Assembly: GCA_046259385.1 (NCBI GenBank)
Contig: JBJYWI010000241.1
Coordinates: 1-36,540, forward strand
DNA length: 36,540 nt
Direction of reading: 5' to 3'
DNA from: CAVWDI01 sp046259385
GTDB lineage: Bacteria; Chloroflexota; Anaerolineae; Anaerolineales; UBA4823
The position numbers were made by a program, and so were the translations under genes. Positions 15,488 to 23,344 of this stretch are shown here, piece by piece (position 1 is the stretch's first letter; every line of letters begins with the position of its first letter). The notes below the pieces were generated by a model. The model was given only the letters and a program-made list of their open reading frames with translations. It searched no databases and had not been told where the DNA came from.

Positions 15488-16816
15488 CTATCTCAGTTCC
15501 TTCCAATCTACTTCTTGATTTTCTATGGCTTCGATATTTGAAACCGCAAATTTCGGGTTTAAAGCTATCGAGTCCAGTAAAGCCTCAACTGGAAATAATT
15601 TTGACCGACGTAACATTTCACCGATTGCCGTCATTGTCCAGTACTCTTTCTTAATTTTTGTTTTTCGAAAGTCTATTGCGAATATTTTCGCAGATGTTTC
15701 AATGGGGAGCAAAGACGAGTCGATATAAATCTCATCTTCAGGGAGCATTAATTTTAAAATCTTACCCAATTTTGATAAACTTTCTTGAAAAGTGACTACA
15801 AGACGATCTGGTTTCTCGATAGATTTAAATGGAATTTTGTCATTGCTCAGGGCAATTTCTGAGATTGAGTATCCGGACTTAACGGTCACCATGTAATCAT
15901 TACGCTGGCTGGCATAAAGGCCAGACATGATAGCTGCCCCACAAAGAAAGGCAGCTGAAGAAGCAATTTTTGCCCCCGCGGCTCCTGCGATAATGATATT
16001 TTCAGTTCTTGATAGCGAATTTTTATATTTATGAGGTATAGGCTCTGGAGTTAATGAAATTTGTTTATTTGGTCCGATCGTAGCTGAATTCAGGATTTGA
16101 CTGAGTTCCGGACGAGAGTTTTCTACAAGCAATCCCGCTTCAAAATCCATTGATTCCATAGTATTTTCAAGTTTTTTTTTGTTTAACTGGTTGTTCGGAA
16201 CATAATACGCAGTGCACATTTCCCAGATATCAATTAATGCAAACCCTCTGTGTGTAATCGCTTTGAAAATTAAATTAGTTAACTCACTGTCATAAGCGGT
16301 CGTACGGGCGATAAATGATCCGCCGTTAATTGAAGCAGTTCCACAAATGTCCATTGGATATTCAAAATTTCCATTTGGTGTGGTGGATGTGAACGCTCCA
16401 TGAGGGGTAGTAACTGAATGTTCACCTCCTGTCATACCGTAATTTAAATTGTTGAAAATCAGGACTGTTATTCCGATATTGCGTCTAGCAGCGTTGATTA
16501 GGTGCTGACCCCCGATTCCACAGCCACCATCTCCCATCAGAACAACCACATGTAATTCTGGGTTAGCGAGTTTAATCCCGGTTGCGTAAGTAATAGATCT
16601 TCCATGAAGACCATGGAGGGCATTTGTAATGAAATATTTGTCGGATAGACCGACGCATCCTATATCAGTTACGATTACTACTTTCTTTGGATCTGGTTGT
16701 AGTTCAACCAGTGCTGAATTCAGCTTTTTCAAGATCTGGCTATGACCACAACCTGGACAGAATGGTAAAGGAAGTGTACTTTCATCGATATAGGTAATGA
16801 ATTGTCGATAATTCAA
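15488..16816 (-). CDS. 2-oxoacid:ferredoxin oxidoreductase, fused beta-gamma subunit
   Basis: The N-terminal ~250 residues are the ThDP-binding beta subunit (KorB-type): CPGCGH (Cys20, Cys23), DIGC (Cys54) and WEMC (Cys201) supply the four ligands for one [4Fe-4S] cluster, and GDGGCGIGG (96-104) with NNLNYGMTGG binds ThDP. Residues from about 270 to 440 are a gamma-type domain (IIIAGAAGAKIASSAAFLCG, MVTVKSGYSISEIALS), usually a separate gene. The fused subunit with the alpha subunit would make a complete enzyme for oxidising a 2-oxoacid to acyl-CoA, or the reverse, with ferredoxin. It overlaps the alpha gene by four bases. 2-oxoglutarate is the likeliest substrate, but this is not certain. 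Confidence 0.9.
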   Translation of the reverse strand: MNYRQFITYIDESTLPLPFCPGCGHSQILKKLNSALVELQPDPKKVVIVTDIGCVGLSDKYFITNALHGLHGRSITYATGIKLANPELHVVVLMGDGGCGIGGQHLINAARRNIGITVLIFNNLNYGMTGGEHSVTTPHGAFTSTTPNGNFEYPMDICGTASINGGSFIARTTAYDSELTNLIFKAITHRGFALIDIWEMCTAYYVPNNQLNKKKLENTMESMDFEAGLLVENSRPELSQILNSATIGPNKQISLTPEPIPHKYKNSLSRTENIIIAGAAGAKIASSAAFLCGAAIMSGLYASQRNDYMVTVKSGYSISEIALSNDKIPFKSIEKPDRLVVTFQESLSKLGKILKLMLPEDEIYIDSSLLPIETSAKIFAIDFRKTKIKKEYWTMTAIGEMLRRSKLFPVEALLDSIALNPKFAVSNIEAIENQEVDWKELR

Positions 16817-17934
16817 ATTATTTTCCCCTGAATCAATATTTGTTCTGGTGAAATCAAGCCGCCATCGAAACGGTGTATTCCTGTTATTTCAACAAAATCG
16901 GGGGTGATTCGTTGAACCTCTCGCAGATATTGCCCCTGGTTTAATTCAGGCAGGATAATTCTTTTTACTCCTTTTGAAGCGGTGATGATATCCACTTCCG
17001 GGATAGGCCACAGGGTATAAATGACAAGTAAAGAAACCTTAATACCTGATTTCCTCGCTGCAGTAACTGCGACACGTGCAGAGGTAGATGTTATTCCGTA
17101 ACATATGATTAAAATTTCAGCGCCATCCTGGTTGTCGAATTCAGTCAGGCATATTTTGTCAGTATGGTTGTCTATTTTGGCGGATAAATGTTTGTTTAAT
17201 GCGTTAAGTTCTTCCGGTTCTTTGGTCAAGTATCCACTTTGGTTGTGTGAAGAGGTTGTAAAACGAACGATATGCGATCCGCCAAATGGGGAAAAAAGCG
17301 GGATATCGGAAGCCTTCTTTATCTGGTAGGGTTGGTAGTTGATCCCCTCGGGTGCAGTCCTGCGTTCTGTAATTTTGACATCCTGATAGTCATGAATATC
17401 TACGGTTGTTCTTGAGTAAATAAGCTCCTTATCTACGGCTAAAAATACAGGAACCCGAAATTGTTCAGCAAGATCAAATGCTTTCATTGTAAATTTATAG
17501 CTGTCAAGTGTAGATGCAGGAGCCAGAACGATAACGGGATAGCCACCTGATGTGCCCCATCGCATAAACTGGATATCTCCATGAGCTGCTGTAGTCGCTC
17601 CTCCGGTAGCAGGACCCATTCTCTGGCAGTTGACAATAACCATTGGAACCTCTCCCATTATCGCCAGACCAATATTTTCACTGTACAGACTGATTCCAGG
17701 GCCGCTTGTAGCAGTCATTACTCTTTTGCCAGTCATCGCGGCTCCGATGCAAAAACCTAAAGCCGCAATTTCATCCTCTGCCTGAATTGCGATACCCCCA
17801 TTTTTGGGCAGCTCCCTCAGCATTTGAATCAGGATTGGTGTGGCTGGAGTAATCGGGTAACCGGCGAAAAAATTACATCCAGCGTGGATTGCTGCTCGGC
17901 TTATTACATCAGCGCCGCCTACAAATTCTCTCAT
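16813..17934 (-). CDS. 2-oxoacid:ferredoxin oxidoreductase alpha subunit (KorA-type)
   Basis: The pyrimidine-binding partner of the ThDP enzyme. Signatures are GYPITPATPI near residue 25, QAEDEIAALGFCIGAAMTGK, TATSGPGISLYSENIGLAI and the YGITSTSARVAVTAAR transketolase C-terminal domain. The length of 373 residues is typical of KorA, and there is no N-terminal gamma fusion, which agrees with the gamma domain being attached to the beta subunit instead. No clear Shine-Dalgarno sequence precedes ATG 17934. The ATGA overlap with the following gene shows tight coupling. No ferredoxin gene lies in the window. Confidence 0.9.
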   Translation of the reverse strand: MREFVGGADVISRAAIHAGCNFFAGYPITPATPILIQMLRELPKNGGIAIQAEDEIAALGFCIGAAMTGKRVMTATSGPGISLYSENIGLAIMGEVPMVIVNCQRMGPATGGATTAAHGDIQFMRWGTSGGYPVIVLAPASTLDSYKFTMKAFDLAEQFRVPVFLAVDKELIYSRTTVDIHDYQDVKITERRTAPEGINYQPYQIKKASDIPLFSPFGGSHIVRFTTSSHNQSGYLTKEPEELNALNKHLSAKIDNHTDKICLTEFDNQDGAEILIICYGITSTSARVAVTAARKSGIKVSLLVIYTLWPIPEVDIITASKGVKRIILPELNQGQYLREVQRITPDFVEITGIHRFDGGLISPEQILIQGKII

Positions 17935-17987
17935 GGCAATTATTTAAATTAGAAAGGGAATTATTTTACTCTTTCATTCTTGGTTGA

Positions 17988-19022
17988 TTATTGATAGTAT
18001 TTTTCCAAAACCCGCAAAGCTCTTAAAGTAACCCATTTGCTGGGGATACCTTTCTTTTCCACATCGACCCAGGTCTTTCCATTATAGGTATATTCCATTT
18101 TCCAGCGACCTTGATTATCCTGTTTGCTGAGAAGAAATTCCATAGCTGGTTCCAGCCTTGTATCCTTTGAAAAACCTAATGCAGTTAAAACCTCTAAAAT
18201 TTCGAGAACATCGGTTACATATCCGATCTGGAATCCGAACTTAAACCAACTTCGATTTGGTTTTTCGCTGTAACCCATTGGGTAATCAGCTTGAGCTGGA
18301 TCGCGGCTGAATAGAAAATCAATGCCGATTTTTATAGCGTTGTTAACCGTTTCAGTGCGGTCCTTATCGGGAACTTTACTCAGAGCACGCAGTGCTTTTA
18401 CAGCCCCCCATGCGCATGGCAGGTGGTTATTTGCGCTACATGCAAAACCCGGCGAGCTGTTTCCGCTGCGATAATATCTAACTGGCGCAGTCCGGTTTTC
18501 CGCAGGCTCAATTCCGGTTCCAGTGATACTTCTGGCTAGCCAATTAAATGCTTCCCTCAACCTTTCATCCTCATTAAAACCAAGATCAATCATGGCGGCA
18601 CAAAGATTCCCCTGCAGACACTGGATCATTCCTGAAGGGCGTTGATCTAAACTGAAACCGCCGTATGGTGATCTGGCATTATCCAATAAATATTCACAGC
18701 CGTTTTTAATGCGCAGATCATTCCCATTTGCCCCTAGTTTAGCCAGCGTTATTATCTGCCAGACACTCCCCTGATATTTCGGATAGTAACCAGTTCCCTC
18801 TTTCTCCCAATAACCATCTGGGTTTTGTGCTTTCAGAATAACTGGTACAGGACCGGTTTTCATTACCTCCTGCTGTGCTTGAATTACATCTGGATGATCT
18901 GGGTGAAAGCCCTCCAGGTCCTGTAATGCGAAATAGCGGACTCCTGGGTTCTCGATATCTGGTTCTAACAACCAACTGTATGGATATCCTTCAATTTGCC
19001 TGATCATCCGGTTTGCTCTCAT
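17988..19022 (-). CDS. Alpha/alpha-toroid (squalene-cyclase-like) protein of unknown function
   Basis: The 344-residue protein consists of helical repeats with QW-like ends: ILKAQNPDGYWEKEG, ARSPYGGFSLDQRPSG, and LLSKQDNQGRWKMEYTYNG. This is the prenyltransferase/squalene-oxidase toroid fold. No DxDD or other catalytic acid motif of terpene cyclases is visible, so enzymatic cyclase activity is not supported. Similar Chloroflexota proteins have sometimes been labelled as nitrogen-fixation NifH proteins; nothing here supports that. It is the first gene after a candidate promoter and may share a transcript with the downstream ferredoxin oxidoreductase. AAGGAAT precedes the ATG. Confidence 0.75.
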   Translation of the reverse strand: MRANRMIRQIEGYPYSWLLEPDIENPGVRYFALQDLEGFHPDHPDVIQAQQEVMKTGPVPVILKAQNPDGYWEKEGTGYYPKYQGSVWQIITLAKLGANGNDLRIKNGCEYLLDNARSPYGGFSLDQRPSGMIQCLQGNLCAAMIDLGFNEDERLREAFNWLARSITGTGIEPAENRTAPVRYYRSGNSSPGFACSANNHLPCAWGAVKALRALSKVPDKDRTETVNNAIKIGIDFLFSRDPAQADYPMGYSEKPNRSWFKFGFQIGYVTDVLEILEVLTALGFSKDTRLEPAMEFLLSKQDNQGRWKMEYTYNGKTWVDVEKKGIPSKWVTLRALRVLEKYYQ

Positions 19023-19080
19023 TATATTCCTTGAATTATTTTTATTTAAACCAGGTACGTTTATTGCCTATTCATACCTG

Positions 19081-19109
19081 AGAATACAGGGATTTATTGA
19101 TTTAATCAA
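19081..19109 (-). promoter_or_regulatory. Candidate promoter with overlapping palindrome for the leftward oxidoreductase cluster
   Basis: On the minus strand, TTGATT (19109-19104) and TATTCT (19086-19081) are 17 bases apart. A perfect inverted repeat, TTGATT-T-AATCAA (19097-19109), covers the -35 box. The start codon of the toroid gene lies about 60 bases downstream. Confidence 0.45.
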
Positions 19110-19149
19110 GATTAAAAACTAATTACGTACATATATGATAAAGATAGAT

Positions 19150-19199
19150 AAAAAAACTGGAGTGTCAGGGAGATTGATAACCTGCCCCAGCGCTCCAGT
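19150..19199 (-). terminator. Intrinsic terminator downstream of the flavoprotein gene
   Basis: Read on the minus strand, ACTGGAG (19199-19193) pairs with CTCCAGT (19162-19156), and inner CAGG/CCTG adds to the stem around internal loops. A run of seven T follows directly. It sits just after the leftward thioredoxin-reductase-like gene and separates it from the promoter of the toroid/ferredoxin oxidoreductase genes. Confidence 0.75.
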
Positions 19200-19221
19200 A
19201 TAAATTGTATAAAATTATTTG

Positions 19222-20127
19222 TTACAATTTTGGCAGCAAATATTCGTAAGCGCTCAATGCCGCTTTTGCACCTTCACCGACCGCGATAAGGACCTGTTCA
19301 GCAAATCCTGATGTTACATCCCCGGCAGCGTAAATTCCTGGCATGTTAGTACAACTTGAACAATCAACCACTATCCTTCCCTGATCATCAAGTTCAACGA
19401 GATCTGCCACCATCTGTGAATTCGGGATTAACGCCATCTCTATAAATGTAGCATCCGCCTCCAGCTCGGAGATATTTCCTTGGGGATCCTTAACAATTAC
19501 ACTCCGGGCGAATTCATCACCTTTAACTTCGATAACCTCATAACCTTCCAGGATTGTCACATTTTCCTTTTCAATTAATTTTTTCCCGATTACAGATGAT
19601 AATTCATTACTGGTGCTGCTTATAAGATATACCTGTTCAGAAATTGTCGCTAATTCCGCAGCTGAACGGATTGCTAGATCGCCATCTCCGACTACAACTG
19701 TGGTGCGGTCAATGAAAAGAGGTGCATAGCTTAAAGCTGAGTAACATAAACCACGCATCATAAACTCTTTTTCTCCTGGTACCTCTAAGCGCAACTGCTT
19801 GGCTCCGGTAGCGATGATAACCGCTTTTGTTTCCAACTTACCTCCACCGCGGGTCAATACAATAAAACCCTCCTTGGCTTTTTCAATTTTGTCTACTGGT
19901 TCCATATGGCGGGCGAAGTCGAGATATTCCAGTTCGCTCCGGAATTTGTTCACGACTTCCAAACCTTTGATTACCTGGTAGTCCTCTATCCAGGGAAGAG
20001 CTAGTTTGAAATTTGTCTTGCCGCCCAGGTCTTTTGAGATCATTAACACGTTTATTCGTTTGCGTATAGCGTACATTGCCGCTGTTAATCCAGCTGGTCC
20101 ACCACCTACAACGATTAAGTCGTACAT
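19222..20127 (-). CDS. Thioredoxin-reductase-like FAD-dependent oxidoreductase without the CxxC
   Basis: The fold is that of low-molecular-weight thioredoxin reductase: FAD motif VVGGGPAGLTAAMYA at the N-terminus, IIATGAKQLRLEVPGE, a second Rossmann motif VVVGDGDLAIRSA, and AAGDVTSGFAEQVLIAVGEG at the end. The active CxxC is absent: at that place the sequence is GLCYSALSYAP, so Ser130 and Ser133 stand where the two cysteines should be. The NADPH-selecting HRR motif is also missing (VYLISS instead). It is therefore unlikely to reduce thioredoxin directly; ferredoxin/flavodoxin or NADH-linked electron transfer is possible. It lies 77 bases after malic enzyme, on the same strand. Confidence 0.88.
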   Translation of the reverse strand: MYDLIVVGGGPAGLTAAMYAIRKRINVLMISKDLGGKTNFKLALPWIEDYQVIKGLEVVNKFRSELEYLDFARHMEPVDKIEKAKEGFIVLTRGGGKLETKAVIIATGAKQLRLEVPGEKEFMMRGLCYSALSYAPLFIDRTTVVVGDGDLAIRSAAELATISEQVYLISSTSNELSSVIGKKLIEKENVTILEGYEVIEVKGDEFARSVIVKDPQGNISELEADATFIEMALIPNSQMVADLVELDDQGRIVVDCSSCTNMPGIYAAGDVTSGFAEQVLIAVGEGAKAALSAYEYLLPKL

Positions 20128-20204
20128 CCTTCACCTCTTTTACTTTTTATTTGGAAATGAATATTTGTTGAGAAAGTCAAATATATGCGTAACTGTGTTT
20201 GTAA

Positions 20205-21584
20205 TTAACTTTCGGGGGCATCATCGATCAATTTTTGTTCCATCATCAATTTTGTAAGATTTCGGGATCGTTTGATAATATTTACGGCATTGTCAAATAG
20301 CTCATCATACGAAAGTTCTTTTTTAGCCAGACCTTGTTCGATAGCTTTTGCCCCAACCGCTGCTGCTTCACGGGGAAATACCTCCCAATCATCCATGGTT
20401 GGAAGAATATTTTCAGCATCAAGCTTATCACCAATCTGGTCTGCCAAAGCTTTTGCAGCCGCGAAGCACATCTCATCAGTGATTGTCCGGGCGCGAACAT
20501 CAAGAGTGCCGCGGAAAATCCCAGGAAAACCAAGTGAGTTGTTGACCTGATTTGGAAAATCAGACCGGCCTGTTGCCACTACTGCTGCGCCGGCTTCTTG
20601 TGCTTCCCATGGCCAGATCTCCGGTACAGGATTCGCACATGCGAAAACAATTGAATCCTCTGCCATTGTTCGAACCCATTCGGGTTGAATTACACCCGGT
20701 CCAGGTGAGGATAAAGCGATCACAACATCAGCGCCGCGCATTGCATCAGAAATTCCGCCCTGGCGTCCTTCAGAATTTGTTATCTGGCATAAACGCCATT
20801 TATCGACATATTCAGCCTTTCGCATTTCCAAATCATGTCGATGTTTACCTAAAATGCCTTTGCTATCTACCATAAAACATCGTCCCGGATCCGCTCCCCA
20901 ACTGAATATCAGACGTGAAATCGCTACATTTGAAGCACCGCTTCCGATAAACGCAATTCGCACTTCATCAATTTTCTTCCCTACCACTTTGAGTGCGTTC
21001 ATCAATCCCGCAAGTGTGACTGTAGCAGTACCCTGCTGGTCATCGTGCCAGACCGGAATTTCAGCTTTTTCCCTCAAGGTATCCAGGATTCGGAAACATT
21101 TTGGCTGGGAAAGATCCTCCAGGTTGACCCCACCATAACCTGGCTGAAGCATCAAGACCGTATCGATGATTTTATCTGGGTCTTTTGTATCAAGCATAAT
21201 AGGAACACCATCAACGCCGCCCAGGTATTTATACAAAAGCGCTTTTCCTTCCATTACCGGGAGACCGGCTTTTGGTCCAATATCTCCTAATCCTAAAACG
21301 CGGGTTCCATCACTAACTACTGCAACAGTGTTCCATTTATTGGTGTAGTCATACACCAGCTCAGGATCTTCAGCGATCGCTCTGCAGGGAGCGGCAACAC
21401 CGGGTGTATACCAGATGGCAAAATCGTTGAAATCCCTGACTGAACATTTCAATGCAGTTTCAATTTTCCCTCGGTAGAAGGGATGCAAAACCATTGCATC
21501 TTTGGAAGGTTGTTTTGCTTTTGCCAGAAGCTCTTCTACATCTAATTGAGAAGGGTTGGGGTTGCTGTCCTTTCCTGATGTCAT
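20205..21584 (-). CDS. Malic enzyme (NAD(P)-dependent, decarboxylating)
   Basis: It interconverts malate and pyruvate plus CO2. Signatures are FAIWYTPGVAAPCRAIA, VSDGTRVLGLGDIGPKAGLP, VMEGKALLYKYLGGVD, PVWHDDQQGTATVTLAGL and the Rossmann motif IGSGASNVAISRLI; the ending CANPVPEIWPWEA is also typical. The length of 459 residues fits the short bacterial form without a phosphotransacetylase domain. GGAG lies eight bases before ATG 21584. The C-terminal extension is about 20 residues longer than many. Cofactor preference cannot be read. It may supply pyruvate or NADPH to the fermentative metabolism suggested by the rest of the window. Confidence 0.95.
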   Translation of the reverse strand: MTSGKDSNPNPSQLDVEELLAKAKQPSKDAMVLHPFYRGKIETALKCSVRDFNDFAIWYTPGVAAPCRAIAEDPELVYDYTNKWNTVAVVSDGTRVLGLGDIGPKAGLPVMEGKALLYKYLGGVDGVPIMLDTKDPDKIIDTVLMLQPGYGGVNLEDLSQPKCFRILDTLREKAEIPVWHDDQQGTATVTLAGLMNALKVVGKKIDEVRIAFIGSGASNVAISRLIFSWGADPGRCFMVDSKGILGKHRHDLEMRKAEYVDKWRLCQITNSEGRQGGISDAMRGADVVIALSSPGPGVIQPEWVRTMAEDSIVFACANPVPEIWPWEAQEAGAAVVATGRSDFPNQVNNSLGFPGIFRGTLDVRARTITDEMCFAAAKALADQIGDKLDAENILPTMDDWEVFPREAAAVGAKAIEQGLAKKELSYDELFDNAVNIIKRSRNLTKLMMEQKLIDDAPES

Positions 21585-21727
21585 ATTATTTCTCCATATA
21601 ATTTATTTATTTTATTGCTTGTGAATAAAAGTACAAATTTATATTTACGTATTAAGCCAGATTCTTTAATATTCTGCATTGGGATTTTCAGGAAAAGTAT
21701 TGGCTTGGTTCTGTTATTCTCAAATAA

Positions 21728-21762
21728 AAATGCCCTTCATGCATTATGCATTGAGGGCATTT
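21728..21762 (-). terminator. Intrinsic terminator acting leftward in the 21.6-21.96 kb intergenic region
   Basis: AAATGCCCT (21728-21736) pairs with AGGGCATTT (21754-21762), extended inward by TGCA/TGCA with a single mismatch and one wobble pair. On the minus strand a T5 run follows, a good terminator. The right side has only a short T-rich tail. Because the flanking annotated genes diverge, this implies a separate leftward transcript beginning between about 21763 and 21960 or inside the sigma gene. Confidence 0.65.
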
Positions 21763-21793
21763 AATAATGAATAACATCTTTGATAAACGCTGC

Positions 21794-21913
21794 TTATTTT
21801 CTGACATATTTTTTAGCAGCATTGGGTTTCTCCCCGGATTTTCATCCAGTATATACTCCCTGCTTGAGGATTTTAGCATCTGGATTTTTGATTGTCAACA
21901 TGACAATCTTCAT
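21794..21913 (-). other. Cryptic small leftward reading frame with an in-frame TGA
   Basis: From ATG 21913 (AGGG six bases upstream) the frame gives 23 residues, ending YTG, then TGA (21844-21842), then a further 15 codons reading KSGEKPNAAKKYVRK before TAA at 21796-21794. The terminator above lies 31 bases downstream. The part beyond TGA is lysine-rich and protein-like. It may be a decayed small gene, a sequencing error, or chance. No family was recognised with confidence. The rest of 21585-21960 shows nothing but AT-rich sequence. Confidence 0.3.
21891..21907. promoter_or_regulatory. Inverted repeat in the promoter region of the first ECF sigma gene
   Basis: ATTGTCA-ACA-TGACAAT is a perfect 7-bp inverted repeat. 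On the plus strand its TTGTCA could serve as a -35 box, with TATTAAT at 21913-21919 as -10, placing transcription about 30 bases before ATG 21961. It could be an operator or part of a sigma-dependent promoter. Confidence 0.35.
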
Positions 21914-21960
21914 ATTAATCCCTTGCTCTAAATCTGCGTTTACGATAGGATAAAGTCTGG

Positions 21961-22566
21961 ATGGATGAAAGGTCACTAATCCTGGAATCGCAAAAAGGTG
22001 ATATTGATTCCTTCAACAGGCTTGTCCTGGCTTATCAGAATATTGTTTACAGTCAGGCTTACCGTGTGATGGGAGAGCCCAATGCCGCGGATGATGCGAC
22101 CCAGGAAACATTTATATCTGCGTTTAATAAAATCAGCACATACCGTGGAGGTTCCTTTAAAGCATGGTTATTACGAATTGTAACCAACGCTTGTTACGAT
22201 GAACTACGCAGACGAAAAAGAAGACCTACTGTCAGTCTTACTCCCCAAGACAGTCAAGGAGAGCCGATTGAATCTCCAAATTGGTTAATTGACACAAATG
22301 AAACGCCTGAGGAAACTGCCGAGAGAAGTGAAATACGAGAAGCTATAGAATATTGTTTGCGCAATCTACCGGAAGAATTCAGGGAGATTATATTGTTGGT
22401 TGATCTTCAGGGATTGGACTATCGCGAAACGTCCAATGTTACAGGTAAACCTTTAGGCACAGTAAAGAGCCGTTTAGCCAGGGCGCGGGAAAGAATGCGC
22501 GAGTGCCTTTTTCAGTTCGGGGAACTTTTAACCTCAACCTATCGTTTTGTTCATGAGAGCAAATGA
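21961..22566 (+). CDS. ECF-type RNA polymerase sigma factor (first module)
   Basis: This 201-residue sigma70-family factor has region 2 (FNRLVLAYQNIVYSQAYRVM, then DATQETFISAFNKISTYRGG and FKAWLLRIVTNACYDELRR) and region 4 (LRNLPEEFREIILLVDLQGL, then GTVKSRLARARERM). It would direct RNA polymerase to a small stress or envelope regulon. Linker residues about 86-125 are polar and variable. The frame starts at ATG 21961. ATGA overlap with the next gene shows that sigma and anti-sigma factor are translated together. Confidence 0.93.
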   Translation: MDERSLILESQKGDIDSFNRLVLAYQNIVYSQAYRVMGEPNAADDATQETFISAFNKISTYRGGSFKAWLLRIVTNACYDELRRRKRRPTVSLTPQDSQGEPIESPNWLIDTNETPEETAERSEIREAIEYCLRNLPEEFREIILLVDLQGLDYRETSNVTGKPLGTVKSRLARARERMRECLFQFGELLTSTYRFVHESK

Positions 22567-23297
22567 TGAATGGCGATATTTCTCCAGAAGAATGGGAAGA
22601 ACTATCAGCGCTACTGGATGATCAGTTAAGTTCGAAAGAAAAAAAGGGTTTAGATTCACGATTGCAGCAAAGTCCTCAATTGCGTTCTGCATTGAGCGAG
22701 TTGCAGACGCTGAGGTCCTTACTCAGGATTCAACCAGGGATTCGCGCGCCTCGTAATTATTTATTAACAGCTGATACTGAAGGAATACGGACACGGAGAA
22801 GACAAGGTAGTTTATTCTTCCCGGTTTTAAGTTTCACTGCTGCTGTTGCCTTTCTCATGTTTGTGTTCGTTTTTGTATCCGATCTATTTTTGGGGGGCTC
22901 TCAGGTTATTCAAAGAAATGAAGTTATGGAGGAACAAGCCGAATTCCAGCTTATGGAGAAAGCGCTACCAGAAAGCGCAGCATCTGATGAAGCGGTTGGT
23001 GAAATCGGCGAAGCCCAGGCAGTACCGCTGGAACCTGTCGAAGGCGACCTGGAGATGATGGAAAAGGGAACTGAAGAATTTGATAGAGCTCAACTTGATG
23101 CCCGCGCACCTGAACCTCAACCTAAGGTCGAAACACCTGTAAGTGAACCGGGCGAAGAATTACTAAAAAATGAGCCATACTTGATTGGATATTTAATCTC
23201 AAACAGAATGGTGTTAAGATTGCTTGAAATTTTCCTGGTATTTGTTGCATTTTCTTCAGGTGTGGGTGCATTCTATTTTTACCAAAAAAGAGGGTAA
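22563..23297 (+). CDS. Membrane anti-sigma factor, RseA-like, without zinc motif
   Basis: The cytoplasmic N-terminus (WEELSALLDDQLSSKEKKGL, RLQQSPQLRSALSEL) looks like an anti-sigma domain of the RseA/zinc-less kind; no HxxxCxxC and no cysteine at all is present. A transmembrane helix follows at about residues 83-109. Residues 115-210 are an extracytoplasmic-looking, Glu/Pro-rich disordered segment, and a second helix is at about 217-240. Overlap with the sigma gene and this layout support that it holds the sigma factor at the membrane and releases it on a signal, perhaps by proteolysis (inference). Confidence 0.82.
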   Translation: MMNGDISPEEWEELSALLDDQLSSKEKKGLDSRLQQSPQLRSALSELQTLRSLLRIQPGIRAPRNYLLTADTEGIRTRRRQGSLFFPVLSFTAAVAFLMFVFVFVSDLFLGGSQVIQRNEVMEEQAEFQLMEKALPESAASDEAVGEIGEAQAVPLEPVEGDLEMMEKGTEEFDRAQLDARAPEPQPKVETPVSEPGEELLKNEPYLIGYLISNRMVLRLLEIFLVFVAFSSGVGAFYFYQKRG

Positions 23298-23344
23298 TTT
23301 ATCAAAACGAACCTGACCATGACTTAATACCTTGATTCTTTAAA

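Noticed and set aside
17988..19022. NifH or terpene cyclase
   Set aside because: No P-loop or Fe-S motif of NifH and no catalytic acid motif of cyclases is visible.
21842..21844. Selenocysteine at the in-frame TGA
   Set aside because: No convincing bacterial SECIS hairpin follows the TGA and no selenoprotein family was recognised.
21688..21879. 63-residue leftward frame through the terminator hairpin
   Set aside because: It reads through a strong terminator, has no ribosome site and looks like no known protein.
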